NCBI GenBank assembly: GCA_002501065.1
Contig: DLRK01000024.1
Span: 1 to 52,238 of the forward strand
Reading direction: 5' to 3'
DNA: 52,238 nucleotides
From: Akkermansiaceae bacterium UBA7890
Lineage (GTDB): Bacteria > Verrucomicrobiota > Verrucomicrobiia > Verrucomicrobiales > Akkermansiaceae
How positions within the stretch are numbered: the stretch's first letter is position 1; each line of letters starts with the position of its first letter. Of this stretch, positions 1 through 8,882 are shown piece after piece. The notes below the pieces were generated by a model, which was not told the origin of the DNA, ran no database searches, and worked only from the letters and a program-made list of their open reading frames with translations. The position numbers were made by a program, and so were the translations under genes.

Positions 1-566
1 TCTCCAATGCCTCCTGCACCACCAACTGTCTGGCTCCGATGGTCAAGGTCCTCCACGACAACTGGGGAATCGAGCGCGGGTTCATGAGTACCATTCACAG
101 TTACACCGGGGATCAGAACCTCCTCGATGGACCGCACAGTGATCTTCGTCGTGCCCGTTCGGCGGCCGTCAGTATCGTGCCCTCTTCCACCGGAGCGGCC
201 CGGGCCATCGGACTGGTCATCCCCGAGTTGCAGGGCAAGCTCAACGGGGGCGCCTTCCGGGTGCCTACGCCCACCGGATCGCTCACCGATTTCGTGGCGG
301 AACTCAAAGATGGAGTGTCCGTGACCGCCGAGGAAGTGAACGCCGCCTTCAAGGCTGCAGCCGACGGTGCGATGAAGGGAGTGCTGGAATACAGCGAGGA
401 GCCTCTGGTGCTGGCTGACGTTGTGGGTAATGCCCACAGCTCGATCTTTGACGCCGGGTTGACCACCATCCTGGAGGGGAATCTGGTCAAGATCTGCTCC
501 TGGTATGATAACGAATGGGGTTACTCCTGCCGGGCGGCTGATGCCATGGGCCTGCTGGCTGGATAA
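1..566 (+). CDS. gap: Glyceraldehyde-3-phosphate dehydrogenase, C-terminal part (5' end outside window)
   Basis: The gene is open from base 3 to the TAA at 564-566, and its start lies before the window. The first visible residues are SNASCTTNCLAP, the family's active-site signature; the catalytic cysteine is encoded at bases 15-17. About 187 residues remain, covering the catalytic domain through the C-terminal WYDNEWGYSCR motif. The enzyme oxidises glyceraldehyde 3-phosphate to 1,3-bisphosphoglycerate with NAD(P) in the cytoplasm. pgk follows after 28 bases and then tpiA, a classical glycolytic operon order. Cofactor preference cannot be judged because the N-terminal Rossmann domain is missing. 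The family call is near certain. Confidence 0.97.
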   Translation, partial: SNASCTTNCLAPMVKVLHDNWGIERGFMSTIHSYTGDQNLLDGPHSDLRRARSAAVSIVPSSTGAARAIGLVIPELQGKLNGGAFRVPTPTGSLTDFVAELKDGVSVTAEEVNAAFKAAADGAMKGVLEYSEEPLVLADVVGNAHSSIFDAGLTTILEGNLVKICSWYDNEWGYSCRAADAMGLLAG

Positions 567-594
567 CCGGCGGACAAGCGCGTCGCTTCATTCC

Positions 595-1791
595 ATGCCC
601 AAGCTCAGTATCCGCGATCTCAGGGTTGAGGACCGGGAGGTCCTGATGCGGGTTGATTTCAATGTCCCATTGCAGGACGGAGAAATCACCGATGATACGC
701 GCATCGAGGCTGCCCTGCCCTCGATCAAGCACCTCCTCTCAGGTGGGGCCAAACTTGTGCTCTGCTCCCATCTGGGGCGTCCCAAGGGTGAACCGGAGGC
801 CCGGTATTCCCTGAAGCCTGTCGCGGTAAGGCTAGGAGAACTGCTTGAACAGGATGTCTTTTTCGCGACCGACTGCATTGGAGCGGAGGTGACAGCCAAG
901 CGCGCCACTTTGGGTAGTGGAGAGGTGATTCTCCTGGAGAACACCCGGTTTCACGCTGGCGAGAAGGTGAACGACCGGGAGTTCGCCGCTGCGCTGGCCG
1001 GCAATGCGACGGTCTTCGTGAACGATGCTTTTGGAACTGCCCACCGGGCCCATGGATCGACCGAGGGGGTCACCCACCACGTGGAAAAGAGTGCGATGGG
1101 ATTCCTCATTGAGCGTGAGCTCGAATTCCTCTGCGATAAACTGGAGAGCCCTGAGCGGCCGTTCGTGGTGATTCTGGGAGGGGCCAAGGTGAGCGATAAG
1201 ATCGAGGTCATTGGTGCTCTCCTGGAGAAGGCGGATGCCCTCATCATCGGGGGTGCGATGGCCAATACCTTCCTGCATGCCCAGGGCCATAGGATGGGCA
1301 ACAGCCTGCTCGAAGCCGACAAATCCGAACTGGCTCTCGATATTCTGGCCAAGGCAGAGGCCAAGGGAGTGAGAATTCTTCTTCCGGTGGACACCCGCAT
1401 GACCCGGGAGTTCAAGGAAGGGGCGGAGACGAAAGTGACCGCGCCATACGCTGAGGGTGGTGAGGTAGGGGATGACTGGGAGGGAATTGATATTGGTGAT
1501 CTTGCCATCGAGGAGTTCTGCACCGAAATTGCTGCGGCCAGAACGATCGTCTGGAACGGGCCAATGGGTGTATTCGAACTGAACTCATTCGAGAAAGGGA
1601 CGAAGGAGGTTGCCCGGGCGGTGGCCGATTCGGAAGCCCTTACCATCGTGGGAGGGGGAGACTCCGTGACCGCAGTAAAGAAATACAATCTGGGCGACAG
1701 CATGTCGTTCATCTCGACGGGCGGCGGAGCCTCCCTCGAACTGCTTGAAGGAAAGGAATTGCCCGGTGTGGCGGCCCTGACCGATGTCTGA
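595..1791 (+). CDS. pgk: Phosphoglycerate kinase
   Basis: The 398-residue product has the usual family length. It makes ATP and 3-phosphoglycerate from 1,3-bisphosphoglycerate in the cytosol. RVDFNVP (residues 19-25) and SHLGRPKGE mark the substrate-binding N domain. The NGPMGVFE segment and the GGGDSV loop (about 352-357) mark the nucleotide-binding C domain. I chose ATG 595 because its product begins directly with the conserved N-terminal strand; the reading frame stays open 90 bases upstream into gap but adds unrelated residues. It lies between gap and tpiA with short gaps, so co-transcription is likely. Confidence 0.97.
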   Translation: MPKLSIRDLRVEDREVLMRVDFNVPLQDGEITDDTRIEAALPSIKHLLSGGAKLVLCSHLGRPKGEPEARYSLKPVAVRLGELLEQDVFFATDCIGAEVTAKRATLGSGEVILLENTRFHAGEKVNDREFAAALAGNATVFVNDAFGTAHRAHGSTEGVTHHVEKSAMGFLIERELEFLCDKLESPERPFVVILGGAKVSDKIEVIGALLEKADALIIGGAMANTFLHAQGHRMGNSLLEADKSELALDILAKAEAKGVRILLPVDTRMTREFKEGAETKVTAPYAEGGEVGDDWEGIDIGDLAIEEFCTEIAAARTIVWNGPMGVFELNSFEKGTKEVARAVADSEALTIVGGGDSVTAVKKYNLGDSMSFISTGGGASLELLEGKELPGVAALTDV

Positions 1792-1805
1792 CAACGAAAA
1801 TCATC

Positions 1806-2570
1806 ATGGAACGTAAACTGATTATTGCGGCGAACTGGAAGATGAACAAAGGACCCGCCGAGACGGTGGAGTTCATCGAAGCCTTTCTTCCCGGAGCGGA
1901 GGAACTTTCTGAGAAATGTGACATCGTGATCGCTCCTCCCTATGTTTCCATCCCGGCTGCCGCCGCCCTGCTGGCAGATTCGGTTGTGGCCCTTTCCTCC
2001 CAGAATGTTTCGGACCAGGATGCAGGAGCCTTCACGGGGGAGGTGTCCACCGGCATGCTCAATGAAGTGGGTGCCCGCTACGTGATCCTGGGTCACAGTG
2101 AACGGCGCGCGATCTACGGAGAGAGTGATCAGTTTATCAACGCCAAGGTTCAGAAGGTTCTCGCTGCCGGCATACGCCCGATTTTCTGTATCGGCGAGAC
2201 CCTGGAGGAACGCGAAAGTGGCAAACTGGAGGAGGTGTTGCGCACCCAGGTGAGTGGTGGACTGGCCGATCTTACGGTGGAACACATGACTGATGTGGTG
2301 GTGGCCTACGAACCGGTCTGGGCCATCGGGACCGGCGTGACAGCCACCCCTGACCAGGCGCAGGAAGCTCACGCCTTTGTTCGAACGCTCATCGAGGAAC
2401 AATTTGGAAAGGAGGTTGCGGCGACCACACGCATTCAGTACGGCGGGAGTGTCAAGTCCGGCAATTCTGCCGAGTTGATGGCCCAGCGGGACATTGATGG
2501 AGCCCTGGTGGGCGGTGCGAGTCTGGAAGCCGTGAGTTTCCGTGATTTGATCGCGAACGCCGTAGCCTAG
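1806..2570 (+). CDS. tpiA: Triose-phosphate isomerase
   Basis: This 254-residue TIM barrel has all catalytic residues: Lys12 in NWKMN, His97 in LGHSERR and Glu169 in AYEPVWAIGTG. The phosphate-binding YGGSVKSGN and GALVGGASL loops follow near the C-terminus. It interconverts dihydroxyacetone phosphate and glyceraldehyde 3-phosphate in the cytoplasm. Only 14 bases separate it from pgk and 23 from menF downstream, so the glycolytic genes and the first menaquinone gene may share a transcript. Length is typical and I see no anomaly. Confidence 0.98.
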   Translation: MERKLIIAANWKMNKGPAETVEFIEAFLPGAEELSEKCDIVIAPPYVSIPAAAALLADSVVALSSQNVSDQDAGAFTGEVSTGMLNEVGARYVILGHSERRAIYGESDQFINAKVQKVLAAGIRPIFCIGETLEERESGKLEEVLRTQVSGGLADLTVEHMTDVVVAYEPVWAIGTGVTATPDQAQEAHAFVRTLIEEQFGKEVAATTRIQYGGSVKSGNSAELMAQRDIDGALVGGASLEAVSFRDLIANAVA

Positions 2571-2593
2571 GCGCGGGAGCTGCCCATTTCATC

Positions 2594-3592
2594 ATGAATC
2601 TGGCCGTCTTCGGAACTCCCGATGGCGGATTGCTGGTAGGGGAGGGCCCCTTTGAAGCTCTCGCCGAACCGCCGGAGAACGGCGTGGCCTTTTATCGGAA
2701 CGACTTTGCGCTGTCCTCTCGGGCACCTTGGTTTGTTCCATGCAAGGTGGAGCAGTTTGAGAGGGGGGCTTTTCCGGATTACCTGAGCAGCGATCTTCCG
2801 GAAATCGAGTGGGAGGATCCGGCGGTCGATCCGTTTGCTGAAATCTTTGCCGAGGTCTCAGCTTCCATTCGAAGCGGATCGATCGAGAAATCGGTTCCGG
2901 TGGTGACGGCGAGGGGACGTCTTGCGAAAGGAACCTGCGAGGGGTTGTGCCAGATCCTTGCCACCGGAGTGGAATCACTCCGGCCCTATGGGTGGATCGA
3001 TGGAAAGGATGGGGTGGTGGGCCTGAGTCCAGAGCTGCTCTTCCAGCTGGATGCCGGGACTCTTCATACCATGGCGCTGGCGGGAACCGCGCGACTGGAA
3101 GAGCGTGAGGCCTTCGGGGTGGACGAGAAGGAAATCCGGGAACATGAGTTCGTGGCCCAAGCCCTCCTGGCCAGGCTCTCTGATCTAGGGACAACTACAC
3201 GGCATTCCCGGGAAATAATGGACCTTGGCCGGCTCGTGCACTTTCACAGTGAAATCGACGTCGAGTTGACCGAGCGTGAGTCGATCGACCGGTTGGTGAA
3301 GCTTCTCCATCCCACCCCCGCTCTGGGACCGCTTCCTCGCACCGCGGAAACCATGTCGCAGTTGATTGCCTGGCGCCAACGGCTCGGATGCCCGCCCTGG
3401 TTTGGCTCTCCCTTTGGCCTCTGGCGCGAAGGCACCTTTGAGGCTTTGGTGGCCATTCGCATGATCTCCTGGCGCGGAAAGGAGGTGCAAGTGCCCTCGG
3501 GTTGCGGAGTGATCGAGGAGAGCCGCCTCGTAAACGAATGGCGGGAACTGCGTTTGAAGCGGGAGTCCGTGCGCACCGTTTTTGGGGTCTGA
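2594..3592 (+). CDS. menF: Isochorismate synthase (chorismate-binding family), short form
   Basis: The product is a 332-residue chorismate-binding enzyme. It carries LSPELLFQ, ALAGTAR, the acidic EIREHEFV metal-binding stretch, LHPTPALG and a C-terminal SGCGVIEES, which replaces the usual GAGIV. These are hallmarks of the MenF/EntC/TrpE fold. It should convert chorismate to isochorismate, the first step of menaquinone synthesis. That role is supported by the downstream menDHBACE genes rather than by a unique residue. It is shorter than typical MenF (about 400 or more residues) because the N-terminal region is reduced. WFGSPFG stands where YAGPVG is usual. Salicylate- or anthranilate-type activity is less likely in this context. 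Confidence 0.88.
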   Translation: MNLAVFGTPDGGLLVGEGPFEALAEPPENGVAFYRNDFALSSRAPWFVPCKVEQFERGAFPDYLSSDLPEIEWEDPAVDPFAEIFAEVSASIRSGSIEKSVPVVTARGRLAKGTCEGLCQILATGVESLRPYGWIDGKDGVVGLSPELLFQLDAGTLHTMALAGTARLEEREAFGVDEKEIREHEFVAQALLARLSDLGTTTRHSREIMDLGRLVHFHSEIDVELTERESIDRLVKLLHPTPALGPLPRTAETMSQLIAWRQRLGCPPWFGSPFGLWREGTFEALVAIRMISWRGKEVQVPSGCGVIEESRLVNEWRELRLKRESVRTVFGV

Positions 3593-3871
3593 GGGCCGGG
3601 AGGGTTGCTAGTGAAATCTGTTGGGAAGGGTTACATCAAGTCGTTAACTGTTGACCCTAGGCAGGTTGTGTTTTTTCAGGGGGAACTGGGATGGGGCCTG
3701 TCTTTTGCCATGTGAGTAAGTTGGGAAAGGATTGCAGCGGCAGGTGAGGAAGCAAGATAGGTGGGGGGAGGAGCCAGCCAGATAGCTCCGTTAACAACTT
3801 GGAGGCCTGCAGGCCAGACAGTTCAATCGCAGACTTGCAGGGGATTCGGAAAGCCTTCTAGCTTTAGCCCA

Positions 3872-5431
3872 ATGAGCGGAGGGGCAGCCCAGGCGCTGGA
3901 AGCGTGTCTTGTGCGCGGGGTGCGTGAATTCGTGGTCTGTGCCGGGGCCCGGAATGTACCCCTCGTGCTGGGTGCCGCGCGTTGCAGAGGAGCGAAGGTG
4001 TGGAGCCATTTCGAAGAGCGAGGTGCGGCCTTTTTTGCTTTGGGTCGTGTCCGTGACTCGTCGCTTCCGGTGGCGGTGGTCACCACAAGCGGAACGGCCG
4101 CAGCCGAACTGTTGCCAGCCGTGATCGAAGCGCACTACCAGGAACGGCCGCTGATCGTAATCACCGGGGACCGACCCGAGAACTATCGCGGGAGCGGGGC
4201 TCCGCAAGCGATCGAGCAGGCGGGACTCTTTGGGTCCTATGTGGAAGGTTGTGACGACCTCAATGGGAGTGAAGAGCCTGCCCTTTTCGGGAACTGGAGT
4301 GGGTTGCGACCCTGGCATCTCAATGTGTGCCTGGAGGAGGATGAGGAGGTGCCGACGGTGAAGGTGCCGGAGCACGATTTCGAACCGGGGCGGCGCCCGC
4401 GCCCTGCGGTGACGGCACTGATCGGATTTCTGAAGGAGGACTTCCGCGGCGTGGTGGTTTTCCTGGGAGGACTCGAACCGGAAGAGCGGGAGGAAACGTT
4501 TTATTTCCTGCAGCAACTCGGGGTCCCGGTAGTAGCCGATGCCACCAGTGGTTTGCGCGAGGCCCTTGGCAAGCTGATGCTGACAGATGGCGATCGTCTC
4601 CTGGATCAACACCCTCCAGGCAAGATTCTACGCCTGGGAGATGTTCCGGTGGGTCGATTCTGGCGCGATCTGGAAAGCCGGCCTGAGATCGAGGTGCTCT
4701 CCGTCACGCGGACGGGGTTTTCGGGACTTGCGAGAGAATCGGGAGTGATCACGGGCAATGTGCATGAAGTCCTCAAGGGAATGGGCGGAGCCCCGTCGAT
4801 CGGAGATGTGCTCGACCTCTTTCCCGCCTCCTCCGGTCGCCGTGGGTGTCTGGAGGAACTTCTGGAGCGTTATCCCGACAGTGAACCCGGCCTCATGCGG
4901 GTTCTTTCGGCCTATGCCGCCACCGGTGAAAGTGTCTTCCTTGGCAACAGCCTGCCTGTCCGTGAGTGGAATCTCTTCGCGCAGATGAATATGCCGGTGG
5001 GAGAGGTGCAGGCCAGCCGTGGAGCGAATGGAATCGACGGCCAGTTGTCGACCTGGCTCGGTGCCACGATGGGACAGGATCAGGCCTGGGGCATCTTCGG
5101 TGATCTCACGGTGCTCTATGACCTGGCGGCGCCGGCCCTGCTTTCGCAGGGGGAGGGAAGGGGAAGAGTGCTGGTGGTGATCAATAACAGCGGAGGGCGC
5201 ATCTTCGAACGGTTACCGCGCCTGCGGGGATTGGCAGAGGAGGAACGTGCTCTCATGGCGAATGCACACGATCAGCGTTTCGAATCGTGGGCTGAAATGT
5301 GGGGGATGGATCATCAGGTCGTCACGGAGAGAGAGAGTTTTGAAGTGAGATCTCAAGAGAGGCCGTTGGTGCTGGAGCTGCGTCCGGACGAAGAACAAAC
5401 CACAGCATTCTGGGAGAACTGGGAAGCGTGA
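3872..5431 (+). CDS. menD: 2-succinyl-5-enolpyruvyl-6-hydroxy-3-cyclohexene-1-carboxylate synthase (MenD)
   Basis: This 519-residue thiamine-diphosphate enzyme joins isochorismate and 2-oxoglutarate. The N-terminal Pyr domain shows GARNVPL, the HFEERGAAFFALG segment with likely activating glutamate Glu49, and TTSGTAAAELLPAV. The C-terminal PP domain has IFGDLTVLYD followed by INNSGGRIFE, matching the MenD thiamine-diphosphate/Mg motif. I chose ATG 3872 because MSGGAAQALEACL matches the family N-terminus. The frame is open upstream to 3761 with unrelated residues. The 279-base gap after menF holds no gene I can see, so menD may have its own promoter. The stop overlaps the GTG of menH by four bases. 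Confidence 0.95.
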   Translation: MSGGAAQALEACLVRGVREFVVCAGARNVPLVLGAARCRGAKVWSHFEERGAAFFALGRVRDSSLPVAVVTTSGTAAAELLPAVIEAHYQERPLIVITGDRPENYRGSGAPQAIEQAGLFGSYVEGCDDLNGSEEPALFGNWSGLRPWHLNVCLEEDEEVPTVKVPEHDFEPGRRPRPAVTALIGFLKEDFRGVVVFLGGLEPEEREETFYFLQQLGVPVVADATSGLREALGKLMLTDGDRLLDQHPPGKILRLGDVPVGRFWRDLESRPEIEVLSVTRTGFSGLARESGVITGNVHEVLKGMGGAPSIGDVLDLFPASSGRRGCLEELLERYPDSEPGLMRVLSAYAATGESVFLGNSLPVREWNLFAQMNMPVGEVQASRGANGIDGQLSTWLGATMGQDQAWGIFGDLTVLYDLAAPALLSQGEGRGRVLVVINNSGGRIFERLPRLRGLAEEERALMANAHDQRFESWAEMWGMDHQVVTERESFEVRSQERPLVLELRPDEEQTTAFWENWEA

Positions 5432-6183
5432 ATCTCTGGTGTCTGCATGGAGCGGTGGGAATGGCTGCCGATTGGGAGAACTTCGCCGAACGGATGGCGG
5501 TTTCGGGACATGAGGTCAAGGCCCTCGATCTGTGGAGTTACCTGGAAGGCGCGGAGTGCAGTTTCCAGGAATTTGCACGGGAAATCTGTGAGGAGGCCCG
5601 GGGGGAAGAGCATCCGCCGCTACTGGTCGGTTACTCCATGGGCGGACGCCTTGCGTTGCACGCCCTGCTTGAAGACAGCGAAGCGTGGAGCGGGGCAATG
5701 ATCGTTTCTGCTCATCCGGGGCTGCAGGATGAGGGGGAGCGGATCCTCAGGATGGCGACGGACGCGGAGTGGGCGGGGAAGGCCCTGACCGCTCCCTGGG
5801 GGGAGTTTCTCGAGCAGTGGGAGTCTCAGTCCGTCCTGCAGGGAGCCTGCCTGGTTCCTCCGGCGGATCGGCGTCATCTGGAGAGCAGGAGGGAAGCGGT
5901 GGCACGGGGGTTTACTTCATGGTCGCTGGGGAGACAGGCGGATCTGAGATCCTCCCTGCAAGAGGTGTCACAGCCCGTGGTCTGGGTGAGCGGTGTCCGG
6001 GACCACAAATTCACCGTTCTGGCGGAGGGACTCTGGGCGGCCATGCCCAACGCCTTCCACCTTGGCCCCGTGGAGGCAGGTCATCGTGTCCCCTGGGAGG
6101 CCCCGGATGATTTTGCACACTGTGTCGAGCACTTGCTGGACATCGCCAATCGATGGTTGCAGAGCGCCGGGGCGGGGGCATGA
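5428..6183 (+). CDS. menH: MenH-like alpha/beta hydrolase (SHCHC synthase)
   Basis: This 251-residue alpha/beta hydrolase starts at a GTG overlapping the menD stop (GTGA). A catalytic triad can be placed: Ser70 in the GYSMGG elbow, Asp192 in VRDHKF and His219 in EAGHRVPW. LHGAVGM near the N-terminus forms the oxyanion strand. In menaquinone synthesis MenH eliminates pyruvate from the MenD product. Assignment to MenH rather than another hydrolase rests on its place between menD and menB and on translational coupling, because the superfamily is functionally broad. Confidence 0.87.
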   Translation: MNLWCLHGAVGMAADWENFAERMAVSGHEVKALDLWSYLEGAECSFQEFAREICEEARGEEHPPLLVGYSMGGRLALHALLEDSEAWSGAMIVSAHPGLQDEGERILRMATDAEWAGKALTAPWGEFLEQWESQSVLQGACLVPPADRRHLESRREAVARGFTSWSLGRQADLRSSLQEVSQPVVWVSGVRDHKFTVLAEGLWAAMPNAFHLGPVEAGHRVPWEAPDDFAHCVEHLLDIANRWLQSAGAGA

Positions 6184-6190
6184 TCCCGGC

Positions 6191-7009
6191 GTGAACTGGA
6201 TTCCCGCAGCTGAATTTGAGGATATTCGCTATGAAAAAAGCGAAGACGGACAGATTGCCAAGGTGACCATCAACCGTCCCGAGGTGCGCAACGCCTTTCG
6301 GCCGCTGACCGTGAAGGAGCTCCTGCATGCCTTTGAACTTGCGCATGAGGATAATGAAGTGGGAGTGGTGGTCCTTTGCGGTGAGGGAGAGAAGGCCTTT
6401 TGTTCGGGAGGCGATCAGAAAGTGCGCGGCGAAGGAGGATATATGGGTGGGGACGGTGTCCCCCGGCTCAACGTATTGGATCTGCAGAAGAAGATCCGGA
6501 GCCTGCCGAAACCGGTGGTGGCCATGGTCGCAGGTTATGCAATAGGAGGCGGGCACGTTCTGCATGTGGTGTGCGATCTGACCATCGCGGCGGAGAATGC
6601 ATGTTTCGGGCAGACCGGTCCCAGGGTGGGGAGTTTCGACGGTGGACTCGGATCAAGCTATCTCGCCCGTATCGTGGGTCAGAAGAAGGCGCGTGAAATC
6701 TGGTTTTTGTGTCGCCAGTACGATGCGGCCCAAGCCCTTGAGATGGGGCTCGTGAACGAGGTTGTAGCGCTTGAGAAACTGGAGGAGACCACCGTGCAGT
6801 GGTGTCGCGAGATCCTGCAGCATTCGCCTTTGGCGTTGCGCTGTCTCAAGACGGCTCTCAACGCGGACTGCGACGGCCAGATGGGACTGCTCGACTTCGC
6901 AGGCAACGCCACTCTGCTCTATTACCTCACCGAGGAAGCGCAGGAGGGGAAGGAAGCCTTTCTGGAGAAGCGTCCGCCAGATTTCAGGAAGTTTCCCCGC
7001 TTTCCATAA
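6191..7009 (+). CDS. menB: 1,4-dihydroxy-2-naphthoyl-CoA synthase (MenB)
   Basis: This 272-residue crotonase-fold enzyme cyclises o-succinylbenzoyl-CoA to DHNA-CoA. Diagnostic MenB segments are FCSGGDQKVRG, QTGPRVGSFDGG and REIWFLCRQYDA. The glycine in QTGP, where other MenBs carry an aspartate, is what I recall for the bicarbonate-dependent type; that subtype call is from memory. GTG 6191 is used because VNWIPAAEFEDI aligns with the family start, and it begins seven bases after the menH stop. A longer frame from 5993 would run through menH and is rejected. Length is normal. Confidence 0.96.
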   Translation: MNWIPAAEFEDIRYEKSEDGQIAKVTINRPEVRNAFRPLTVKELLHAFELAHEDNEVGVVVLCGEGEKAFCSGGDQKVRGEGGYMGGDGVPRLNVLDLQKKIRSLPKPVVAMVAGYAIGGGHVLHVVCDLTIAAENACFGQTGPRVGSFDGGLGSSYLARIVGQKKAREIWFLCRQYDAAQALEMGLVNEVVALEKLEETTVQWCREILQHSPLALRCLKTALNADCDGQMGLLDFAGNATLLYYLTEEAQEGKEAFLEKRPPDFRKFPRFP

Positions 7010-7018
7010 CTGGAAGAC

Positions 7019-7891
7019 ATGCTGAAGAGCTATTTCCTCGCTGCCCGTCCCAGGACTCTGCCGGCCGCCATTGTTCCGGTATGGGTGGGGTGCGTCCTGG
7101 CCTGGAAGCTCGCGGGGGCGCTAGACTGGCTCCTTGCCCTCTTCACCCTGCTTGGCGCTCTCTGCATCCAGATCGCGACGAATTTTTTCAACGATGCCAT
7201 TGATCACGAGAAGGGAGCGGATACCCGGGAGCGTCTGGGCCCGCAGCGGGCAACTGTCGGGGGACTGCTGTCCCGGCGGGCAGTCTATGGAGGGGCGCTG
7301 TTTTTTCTGTTTCTGGCCTGCCTGGCCTCGCTGCCCCTCGTTCAATCCCGCGGGTGGGTCATTATTGCGATTGGATTGCCGTCCCTCTACCTGGCCTACG
7401 GCTATACCGGTGGTCCGGTTCCACTGGCCTACCTCGGGCTGGGTGAACTTTTTGTGATCCTCTTTTTCGGGTTGGTGGCAGTGGGTGGAACTTTTTACGT
7501 CCAGACGGGAGAATGGCTCTGGCCTGCGGGCGTGGTGGGCCTGCAGGTGGGATTACTCAGCGCGGTCCTCATCGCCATCAACAACCTGCGCGATGTGGAG
7601 GAGGACCGGCAAAGTGGAAAAAAAACGCTGGCAGTTCGCCTTGGTCCGGGGGTGCTCCAGCAAATGGCCAGTGGATTTGTCATCCTGGCCATGATTCTCA
7701 GTCTCTGTGGGCATTATTATGAGACAGGTTGGTTCTTTTTGCTCAGCGTTCCATGGTTCGTGGTGGGAGTGACCTGCATCCGCGGGGTAAAATCCTCGCC
7801 TCCCGGACGACACTACAATCGTTTCCTTGCAGGCGCGGCCCTGCAACTGGTGCTCTTTGCGGTTCTCTTCACCGTGGCGGCGGCGATTTAG
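7019..7891 (+). CDS. menA: 1,4-dihydroxy-2-naphthoate polyprenyltransferase (MenA)
   Basis: This 290-residue integral membrane UbiA-family prenyltransferase has about eight hydrophobic segments. Two aspartate-rich Mg-diphosphate motifs are seen: NFFNDAIDHEKGAD in the first half and NNLRDVEEDRQSGKKT in the second. The latter is typical of MenA. It attaches the isoprenoid tail to DHNA in the cytoplasmic membrane. It starts nine bases after menB. The DHNA-CoA thioesterase expected between MenB and MenA is not encoded in this run, and neither is the final methyltransferase, so both must lie elsewhere. Confidence 0.95.
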   Translation: MLKSYFLAARPRTLPAAIVPVWVGCVLAWKLAGALDWLLALFTLLGALCIQIATNFFNDAIDHEKGADTRERLGPQRATVGGLLSRRAVYGGALFFLFLACLASLPLVQSRGWVIIAIGLPSLYLAYGYTGGPVPLAYLGLGELFVILFFGLVAVGGTFYVQTGEWLWPAGVVGLQVGLLSAVLIAINNLRDVEEDRQSGKKTLAVRLGPGVLQQMASGFVILAMILSLCGHYYETGWFFLLSVPWFVVGVTCIRGVKSSPPGRHYNRFLAGAALQLVLFAVLFTVAAAI

Positions 7892-7928
7892 CGGTGCGAA
7901 TTTCAGGTGAGAGGCTAGATTCGTCCAC

Positions 7929-8882
7929 GTGCGGGAGCCGATCCATGTCTGGCGTTACGTCCTGAAGAGCAGGACGGAGCTCAATGCGGTGTCGGAGCGG
8001 ACGGAGTTTGAAGGGGCTCTCATCCGCATTGGTGACGGTTTTGGATGCCTTCACCCCTGGCCCGAACTGGGAGACCCGGGACTGGAAGATCTTCTCGAGG
8101 AACTGCGCAATGATGCGGTGGGGTCAGGCCTTGCGAAGGAGGCCGTGAGCATGGCGACCTGTGACGCCCGCTGGCGCCGCAGGGAGGAGTCGATGCTCGA
8201 TGAGGTGGAGCAGGATATTCCGGAAAGTCATGCAACACTTCCTGAATGCACCGTGGAGACGGTGACGAAGGCGGTTGGCAGGGGATTTGAGGTGATTAAA
8301 GTAAAGGGTCATTGTGACTTTCCGGAATTGGCCGAACGGATTGACGGGTTGTCGCGGCAGTGGCCGCAATTGAGGTGGCGGATCGATTTCAATGAAGTCC
8401 TCACCAGAGATGAGACTCTGGAATTCGTTCAGGGCATGACGGATCATGTCAGGAAGCGGATCGATTTTCTGGAAGATCCCTGTCCCTGGAAGGAAGAGGA
8501 TTGGGACGAGATCCGACGTGTCGCCCGGCTCCAACTGGCTCTTGACCGCGGTGTCCTCTGGCCGGGATCCGGTGCAGATGTTCTGGTGCTCAAACCGGCA
8601 AGGGATGATGTCGCTACGGATCTCCGGGGAAGCAAGAGGCTGGTGCTCACCAGTAACATGGATCATCCGCTGGGGCAGTGCTTTGCGGCCTGGCGGGCTG
8701 GACAGCTGGTATCCAGCGGATCAAGGCTGGACGTCTGCGGACTGCAGACGCACGAGCTCTTCGAGCCTGACGAGTTTTCCGAGCGACTCGGGCCGGCGAA
8801 ACCCCGCTTTGCCTCGCCCGGCGGAACGGGATTGGGTTTTGATGACCTGTTGGAGAAGTTGCCATGGAAGCGTCTGACTTGA
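7929..8882 (+). CDS. menC: o-Succinylbenzoate synthase (MenC), enolase superfamily
   Basis: This 317-residue member of the enolase superfamily dehydrates SHCHC to o-succinylbenzoate. The active site can be read in order: the KxK pair Lys124/Lys126 in VIKVKG, metal ligands Asp153 (DFNE), Glu182 (LEDP) and Asp206 (ALDRG), and the opposite base Lys222 (LKPA). The sequence is otherwise divergent, so these residues carry the call. A GTG start at 7929 is used, the first in-frame start after menA. The 3' end overlaps menE by 19 bases, indicating coupled translation. Confidence 0.9.
   Translation: MREPIHVWRYVLKSRTELNAVSERTEFEGALIRIGDGFGCLHPWPELGDPGLEDLLEELRNDAVGSGLAKEAVSMATCDARWRRREESMLDEVEQDIPESHATLPECTVETVTKAVGRGFEVIKVKGHCDFPELAERIDGLSRQWPQLRWRIDFNEVLTRDETLEFVQGMTDHVRKRIDFLEDPCPWKEEDWDEIRRVARLQLALDRGVLWPGSGADVLVLKPARDDVATDLRGSKRLVLTSNMDHPLGQCFAAWRAGQLVSSGSRLDVCGLQTHELFEPDEFSERLGPAKPRFASPGGTGLGFDDLLEKLPWKRLT

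Noticed and set aside
951..2402. Minus-strand frame of about 480 codons.
   Set aside because: It is a shadow of pgk and tpiA, with no recognisable domain.
3593..3871. Possible small gene or RNA between menF and menD.
   Set aside because: The upstream extension of the menD frame is unlike any MenD, and I find no tRNA or riboswitch fold. A short palindrome (AGGCCTGCAGGCC) is the only structure.
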